Source: Glycomyces paridis (lineage in GTDB: Bacteria > Actinomycetota > Actinomycetes > Mycobacteriales > Micromonosporaceae). Taken from it: 64,000 nt of DNA. Shown piece by piece: positions 59,973 through 64,000 of the stretch. Each line of letters opens with the position of its first letter. Positions within the stretch are counted from its first letter, which is position 1. The notes beneath the pieces are model-generated. The model ran no database searches and was not told where the DNA came from. It saw nothing but the letters and a program-made list of their open reading frames with translations. Location: contig NZ_STGX01000014.1 of NCBI RefSeq assembly GCF_004912155.1, positions 1 to 64,000 of the forward strand. Reading direction: 5' to 3'. A program made the translations under genes and the position numbers.

Positions 59973-60701
59973 TTACTCCAGGAACCCGAGGACCTGGCCG
60001 AGGCCCCGCTCGCCCGTACGCGCCTCGCCCGGGAGGATGAAGCTCCGGATGCCGCACGCCGCCGCGCCGCCGTCCTTGGCCGGGTTGTCGCCGACCATGA
60101 GGGTGCGGCGCGGGTCGACGCCGAGCCGCTCGCAGGCGGCGCGGAACAGCACGGGGTCGGGCTTCTCGGTCGAGTACTGGTACGAGATCACGCGCACGTC
60201 GATGAGGTCGGCGAGCCCGAAGTGCTCCATGTGCACGCCCACGTCCCACGCGAAGTCGGAGACGATCCCGGTCTTGATCCCGCGCCGGCGCAGCTCGCGC
60301 AGCAGCGGCTCGGTGTCCGGGTAGGGCACCCACGCGTCGGGCGCGGCGATGAGGTCGTACGCGACCGACTCGACGCCCTGGAGGTAGTCGACGTGCCGGA
60401 ACCACTCGAACAGCGCGACGCGGTGCTTCTCGGCCGACTCGTCCCGACCGACCTGCGCCGCGGCCACCTCCGGGATGCGGTACGTCTCCCCGAGCTGCCC
60501 GGCCGTCTTCTCCAGCAGCTCAGCGCTCAACGCCCGCCCCGTCGCGGCCTCCACACGGCGCAGCCAGGTGCCCACGTCGATGAGCTTGAAGATCGTGTTC
60601 GAGAAGTCGAACAGGACCGCCTCGATCGGCGGCACCGGCTCGGCCTGCTCGGCCTCGGACACCTCGTAGGCGGCGGCGGAGTCGAAGAGGCTGTAGATCA
60701 C
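59973..60701 (-). CDS. HAD-superfamily hydrolase
   Basis: 242 aa from GTG 60701 (AAAGGG at 6 nt); the longer frame to 60989 is not protein-like. Motif I is LFDFSNTIF, so the second Asp of DxD is Ser; motif II IVSDFAWD; motif III Lys in STEKPDP; motif IV GDNPAKD. The DxS variant is seen in dehalogenase/phosphonatase-like members rather than classical phosphatases. Substrate unknown. Confidence 0.87.
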   Translation of the reverse strand: MIYSLFDSAAAYEVSEAEQAEPVPPIEAVLFDFSNTIFKLIDVGTWLRRVEAATGRALSAELLEKTAGQLGETYRIPEVAAAQVGRDESAEKHRVALFEWFRHVDYLQGVESVAYDLIAAPDAWVPYPDTEPLLRELRRRGIKTGIVSDFAWDVGVHMEHFGLADLIDVRVISYQYSTEKPDPVLFRAACERLGVDPRRTLMVGDNPAKDGGAAACGIRSFILPGEARTGERGLGQVLGFLE

Positions 60702-60872
60702 GGCGGCCCTTTCATCGTTCGGCGGCGGCGCCCCGAGGCGCCGCCGCAACCGTAACGTGGCCCCCGCGAACGGGCGAGGAATGACGCCCCACCTCACAGC
60801 GTCCGCGCGGTGAACGACGACCGGAGCGCCTCGCACCCCGCACCTACCATGACCTCCGGAGAGGAGGCCGCC

Positions 60873-61535
60873 ATGCGACTCGCGGGACTGCGCTGGGAGA
60901 CGACGGTGAGCGAAGCGCGCCTCGGTCCCACCACGCATCGCGTGATCCAGCCGGCGCGGGCCTTCACGCACGCCACGCTGCACCTCCACGACCGGTACGC
61001 GGGCATCTCGGCGGACAAGACCGACGCGGCCGCCCTCGCCGCCGCCTGGTGGCTCGCGGCCCGCTCACCCCGCAGCATCGTCCACCTGCCCCTGCGCTCA
61101 GGATCGGCCTGCGACGCCCACGATGACGCCCGACCCCACGACCTCGTGCTCCTGCACCGCACCCTCGGATTCCGCACCGCCGACTGGAAGGCCGTCCGAG
61201 GCGCCCTCACCCGCCCGCGCCCCCACACGATCGAAGTCGGACCCGAGCCGTTCCCCGAGCTCCCGGACGTCGAGCACCACCGGATCCACCACCGCGAGTT
61301 CAACGACCACCTGCGCTGGCGGACCGCGGCGGACACGCTCTTCGTCATCGGTACCCGAACCGCCTTCGACCGCCAGGGGCACCTCTTCCGGGCGCTGGTC
61401 GAGGAGGCCCCCGCCGACCGGTCCCGCTATCCCGCAACCCACTGGTGCATCGAGGTCGACCTGGGCCGTAAGGGGACCGACCGTCGCAACCCCTCCATGT
61501 ACCTGCACGTCGAATGCTGCGATCGGCACTGGTGA
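60873..61535 (+). CDS. Hypothetical protein
   Basis: 220 aa from ATG 60873, chosen because GGAGG lies 5 nt upstream; GTG 60810 in frame is weaker. Soluble, His-rich (HATLHLHDRY, EHHRIHHREFNDHLRW). FVIGTRTAFDRQGHLFRAL and WCIEVDLGRKGTDRRNPSMY look like conserved core. Family not recognised. Confidence 0.65.
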   Translation: MRLAGLRWETTVSEARLGPTTHRVIQPARAFTHATLHLHDRYAGISADKTDAAALAAAWWLAARSPRSIVHLPLRSGSACDAHDDARPHDLVLLHRTLGFRTADWKAVRGALTRPRPHTIEVGPEPFPELPDVEHHRIHHREFNDHLRWRTAADTLFVIGTRTAFDRQGHLFRALVEEAPADRSRYPATHWCIEVDLGRKGTDRRNPSMYLHVECCDRHW

Positions 61536-61557
61536 AGCGGAGCCGCCGTCGCGCGCC

Positions 61558-61848
61558 TCAGCCCACGAGCCGTCTGCGGACACGGCCGAATGCCGTGACG
61601 ATGCCGCGTGCCACGGTGCCGTCATCCACGATGAAGAGCCGCGCGACAGCGGCACCGGCGAAGAGCAGTACCGCGAGCGACAGGAGGGCCGCGCCTCGGA
61701 GCGCGCTCGGGTCGTCGAAGTCGGGGTCCACGCGCCCGAGCGGGTCGAAGACCACGATCCGGGCCTCGCTCATTTCGAGCTGCTCGTCGCGGTACGTGTC
61801 CAGTTCGACGGGGTCCCAACCGGTGCAGAGGAAGTCGTGGCCAGACAT
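61558..61848 (-). CDS. Small membrane protein, apparent truncated paralogue of 62019-62690
   Basis: 96 aa. One span (~52-72). The segment SEARIVVFDPLGRVDPDF lines up with SPVQVTHDPLERVDPAVG of the gene at 62019-62690, and both end in a basic tail after one span. The frame stays open ~90 bp upstream with a CSHCDG that echoes Cys in the larger protein, but no start codon is there. It probably lost its N-terminal membrane half, so it may be a pseudogene. Confidence 0.5.
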   Translation of the reverse strand: MSGHDFLCTGWDPVELDTYRDEQLEMSEARIVVFDPLGRVDPDFDDPSALRGAALLSLAVLLFAGAAVARLFIVDDGTVARGIVTAFGRVRRRLVG

Positions 61849-62018
61849 CGGCTCCGGCTCCCCGTCGCAGTGAGAGCACGAGCTCTCGGCGGAGGTCGAA
61901 GGGGACGGCGTGCCGCTTGCGGCCGGAGGTGCGGGGCATGGGGGTCCAGTCTGGATTCGTCCGGGCTCGCGGCGCCGGGCGTGCGCCGCGAGCCGAGCTT
62001 AGACCGGATTCTCTGAGA

Positions 62019-62690
62019 TCAGGGTTCTCGCCTGCGCAGGATTCGGTTGCGGAGCCGGCCGTCGTCGGCGGCCAGGAGCCAGGCGGCTACTGAGACGGCG
62101 ATGGCGGCGGTGCCGACCCCGGACCAGATGAGTTCGCCGTTGGCGTCGACGCCGCCCACGGCCGGGTCGACGCGTTCGAGCGGGTCGTGGGTGACCTGCA
62201 CCGGCGAGCCGATGGCGAGTTCGGCATCGCGGGCGGTCTTGAGGGAGGCGAAAGGCCAAGCGCCGCAGTCGAGTCCGTGCGAAGTCTGGGGGCCGTGGCC
62301 GCCGCGGCCGGTGGTCGCGGCGATGTGGTGGACCGTCTCGACGTGGCAGGTCACCTCGACGCCGCGCTGGTGCAGGGCGGCGTCGCCGAGTACGACCGAG
62401 AAGCAGAAGGCGCCGAATGCCCCGATGAGCGGTACCACGACGCGGAAGAGGCCGCGCCGCGCGCGAATCCGGCTCAGCAGGACCGAGGCCACGACGGCGA
62501 CCGCGGCGAGGAGGAGCAGGAGGTAGCTCGGTTCCAGCCACCGGTCGCGGACCGCTTCGGAGCCGAAGTACTCGATCCACCGGCTCGTCATGACCGCGAC
62601 GAGCACCGCCGCCGGGCCGAGCGCGGCGAGTGCCAGTTCGCGGCCGACGCTGAACGGCCGCCCGGGGTTCGGGTGAGGATCGGCGTGCAC
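62019..62690 (-). CDS. Hypothetical membrane protein
   Basis: 223 aa from GTG 62690 (GGAG at 7 nt). Three spans near the N-terminus (~17-35, ~55-70, ~82-100), an extracellular loop with two Cys (VTCHVETVHH; HGLDCGAWPF), the DPLERVDP motif, and a last span before a basic end. DUF3592-like in general layout. Upstream relative of the truncated gene at 61558. Confidence 0.7.
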   Translation of the reverse strand: MHADPHPNPGRPFSVGRELALAALGPAAVLVAVMTSRWIEYFGSEAVRDRWLEPSYLLLLLAAVAVVASVLLSRIRARRGLFRVVVPLIGAFGAFCFSVVLGDAALHQRGVEVTCHVETVHHIAATTGRGGHGPQTSHGLDCGAWPFASLKTARDAELAIGSPVQVTHDPLERVDPAVGGVDANGELIWSGVGTAAIAVSVAAWLLAADDGRLRNRILRRREP

Positions 62691-62756
62691 GGGCTGCTCC
62701 GGTCGGGTCGGGGAGGGCCCAGCCTAAGCGGCGCACGCCAGCCGGGCCCGGCCCGT

Positions 62757-63290
62757 TCAGGCCGCTCGGCGATTCCAGGGCAGGAACGCCAGGACCCGGG
62801 CCATCGCGCAGGTGTTCGTCACGGCCGCGACCACGAGGCCCGCGCCGATGGCCGCGCCGAGCCACTTCAGCGGCTCCCACGCGAGACTCAAAGCCACGAA
62901 GGCGATGACCAGTGCGCCGGCGGCGAGGCGGACCTGGCGTTCCATGCCCCAGACTCGCCGCCCCGAACTCTCGACGGGCGCGCCGTCGCGCTTCCAGGCG
63001 GTGAGGCCGCCTTCGAGGATGTGGACGGGGACGCCGGTCTCCTCGCCGAGGAGGTCCTTGGCCTGTCCGGCGCGGGTGCCGGAGGCGCACAGCAGGATCA
63101 CGGGCCGTTCGGCCTCGCCGAGCGCCGCCTGGGCGGCTTTGACGAGCGGGAGCGGGATGTTGCGGGAGCCTTCGGCGCGTTCGGTGGCGAACTCGCCGGG
63201 GGTGCGCACGTCCACGAGGACGGCGCCGTGGTCGGCCACGAGCTGCCTCGCGGCGTTGGCGTCCACGTAGGACTTGGAAGCGGTGGGCAT
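62757..63290 (-). CDS. Rhodanese-DUF2892 sulfur-transfer membrane protein
   Basis: 177 aa from ATG 63290 (AGGAGAGG upstream). Rhodanese domain ~8-105 with LVDVRTPGEFATERAEGSRNIP and active Cys in LLCASGTRAGQA, LEGGLTAWKRDGAPV. Two membrane spans follow (~120-165) in the DUF2892 pattern (VWGMERQVRLAAGALV, GAGLVVAAVTNTCAMA). Handles sulfane sulfur at the membrane. Next to a sulfonate-type binding protein gene, 86 nt away. Confidence 0.93.
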   Translation of the reverse strand: MPTASKSYVDANAARQLVADHGAVLVDVRTPGEFATERAEGSRNIPLPLVKAAQAALGEAERPVILLCASGTRAGQAKDLLGEETGVPVHILEGGLTAWKRDGAPVESSGRRVWGMERQVRLAAGALVIAFVALSLAWEPLKWLGAAIGAGLVVAAVTNTCAMARVLAFLPWNRRAA

Positions 63291-63376
63291 GGCCTCTCCT
63301 TCGGTTGCGGTGGTGCGGCGTCGGCGGCGGGGTTCCCGCGAGCTGATCGGGAACCCCGCCGCCGACCGTCTGCGGG

Positions 63377-64000
63377 TCAGGCCTCGAAGGCCCCGGCGAA
63401 CCGGTCGTCGAACTGGTCGGCGGCGTCGAGTTCGTCGATGATCCCGAGGGCCGTGTACCCGTCGGACTGGTCCTGCTGGGACGCGATCACCTCGTCGGTG
63501 ATGGGGCCCAAGGTGACCGGTGCGCGGTTCTCGGTGGCGGCGACGACTTCGAGCGGGAGGCCGGTGAGCGAGGCGTACTGCTCGGCCCACGCGTCGACGT
63601 TCTCGTAGCGCCACCGCTGGGCCCGGCCGTAGCGGTCGATGTAGTCGGCGAGCGCGTCGGCGTACGCCTCGTCCTCGATGATCGCGGTGCGCGCCGAGAG
63701 GAGCCCGATGCTGGGGAAGTAGTCGGCCCCGGTGGCGACGAGGGTCGCCCCGGCGAGTTCGGCCTGCGACCAGTAGATGCCGAGCGTCGCGACCGCGTCG
63801 ACCTCGCCGTTGGCGAGCGCGGTGTTGGCGTCGACCACCGGGAGGTTGGCGGTCTCGACGTCGTCGAGCGTGAGCCCGACCGATTCGAGGGCCTTGACCA
63901 CGTGGTACTGCGTGATGGTGCCCTCCTGGAAGGACACCTTGCGGCCCTTGAGGTCCGCGACGGAGGCGATCGCGGTGCCGGGCCCGGCGAGGATCGCGTT
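63377..64000 (-). CDS. ABC substrate-binding protein, sulfonate/taurine type (partial)
   Basis: 208 codons of the C-terminal part; the gene runs past the right edge. GPGTAIASVADLKGRKVSFQEG is the SsuA/TauA-type core, followed by NLPVVDANTALANGEVDAVAT (the D-aa-ALa-GevDA pattern) and DYIDRYGRAQRW. NMT1/THI5-like fold for aliphatic sulfonates, taurine or nitrate. The rhodanese gene follows, consistent with sulfur scavenging. N-terminus and signal not visible. Confidence 0.88.
   Translation of the reverse strand, partial: NAILAGPGTAIASVADLKGRKVSFQEGTITQYHVVKALESVGLTLDDVETANLPVVDANTALANGEVDAVATLGIYWSQAELAGATLVATGADYFPSIGLLSARTAIIEDEAYADALADYIDRYGRAQRWRYENVDAWAEQYASLTGLPLEVVAATENRAPVTLGPITDEVIASQQDQSDGYTALGIIDELDAADQFDDRFAGAFEA

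Noticed and set aside
1-64000. tRNA or rRNA genes
   Set aside because: No T-loop GTTCGAATC-type blocks with cloverleaf context or rRNA-like stretches found on either strand.

Overview
The window is 64 kb of very GC-rich DNA with strong G/C third-position bias. It carries leaderless-type promoters (TANNNT 6-7 nt before an ATG), an XRE/DUF5753 regulator with DUF397 partners, a PASTA-less Ser/Thr kinase, and a secreted CBM2-GH5 cellulase. Together these point to a mycelial soil or plant-associated actinomycete. I favour a Glycomyces/Stackebrandtia-like organism, but that placement is inference from gene content. I see no rRNA, tRNA, CRISPR array, insertion sequence or complete prophage.

Layout. 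0-4.3 kb: CGNR regulator divergent from two alpha/beta hydrolase genes, the first fused in frame to an NAD(P)-binding protein; then a decayed gene and two small hypotheticals. 4.5-5.8 kb: XRE-DUF5753 regulator with two tandem DUF397 genes, which are short and easily missed. 5.9-14.4 kb: transglutaminase-like protein, serine hydrolase/TetR divergent pair, Ser/Thr kinase, methyltransferase/TetR divergent pair, small membrane proteins, VOC protein. 14.4-17.4 kb: THUMP-type RNA methyltransferase between two repeat-rich spacers. 17.4-24.5 kb: plant-polysaccharide region with secreted cellulase, ArsR/quinone oxidoreductase pair, GH51 arabinofuranosidase and its likely LacI repressor, DUF1684 protein. 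24.5-30.4 kb: five-gene leftward operon (MFS exporter, solute-binding lipoprotein, two permeases, fused double ATPase) behind a Zur-like palindrome; its make-up resembles opine-metallophore (Cnt-type) transport. 30.5-32.3 kb: pnuC-nadR NAD salvage. 32.3-37.5 kb: hydrolase, small membrane protein, Kup potassium transporter, GNAT, orphan phage-type antirepressor.

37.5-43.8 kb: tandem repeats, including 17 copies of an 8-mer directly before an MFS gene, then a DUF-like membrane protein, lipoprotein, phosphotransferase and LysE exporter. 44-46.4 kb: luciferase-like monooxygenase, MarR and FMN reductase operon. 46.4-51.6 kb: lipoprotein, a phosphotransferase fused to a CdiI-type immunity domain, unknown small genes, tandem DUF4241 genes and a small secreted protein. 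51.8-54.0 kb: thioredoxin-reductase-like flavoprotein divergent from an XRE-cupin regulator. 54.3-59.1 kb: a TPR-CHAT (caspase-like) protein divergent from a two-gene unit (small Cys-rich protein plus membrane protein). This is the best candidate for an undescribed conflict or cell-death module. 59.1-64 kb: DUF1023-like hydrolase lacking its nucleophile, an SDR remnant, HAD hydrolase, hypotheticals, rhodanese, and a partial sulfonate-type binding protein running off the right edge.

Two themes recur. Divergent regulator/target pairs have palindromes over both -10 elements. Several ORFs run past their family's normal end, in one case into a fusion and in two cases antisense into a neighbour. 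All calls are by eye from sequence; no database search was run.
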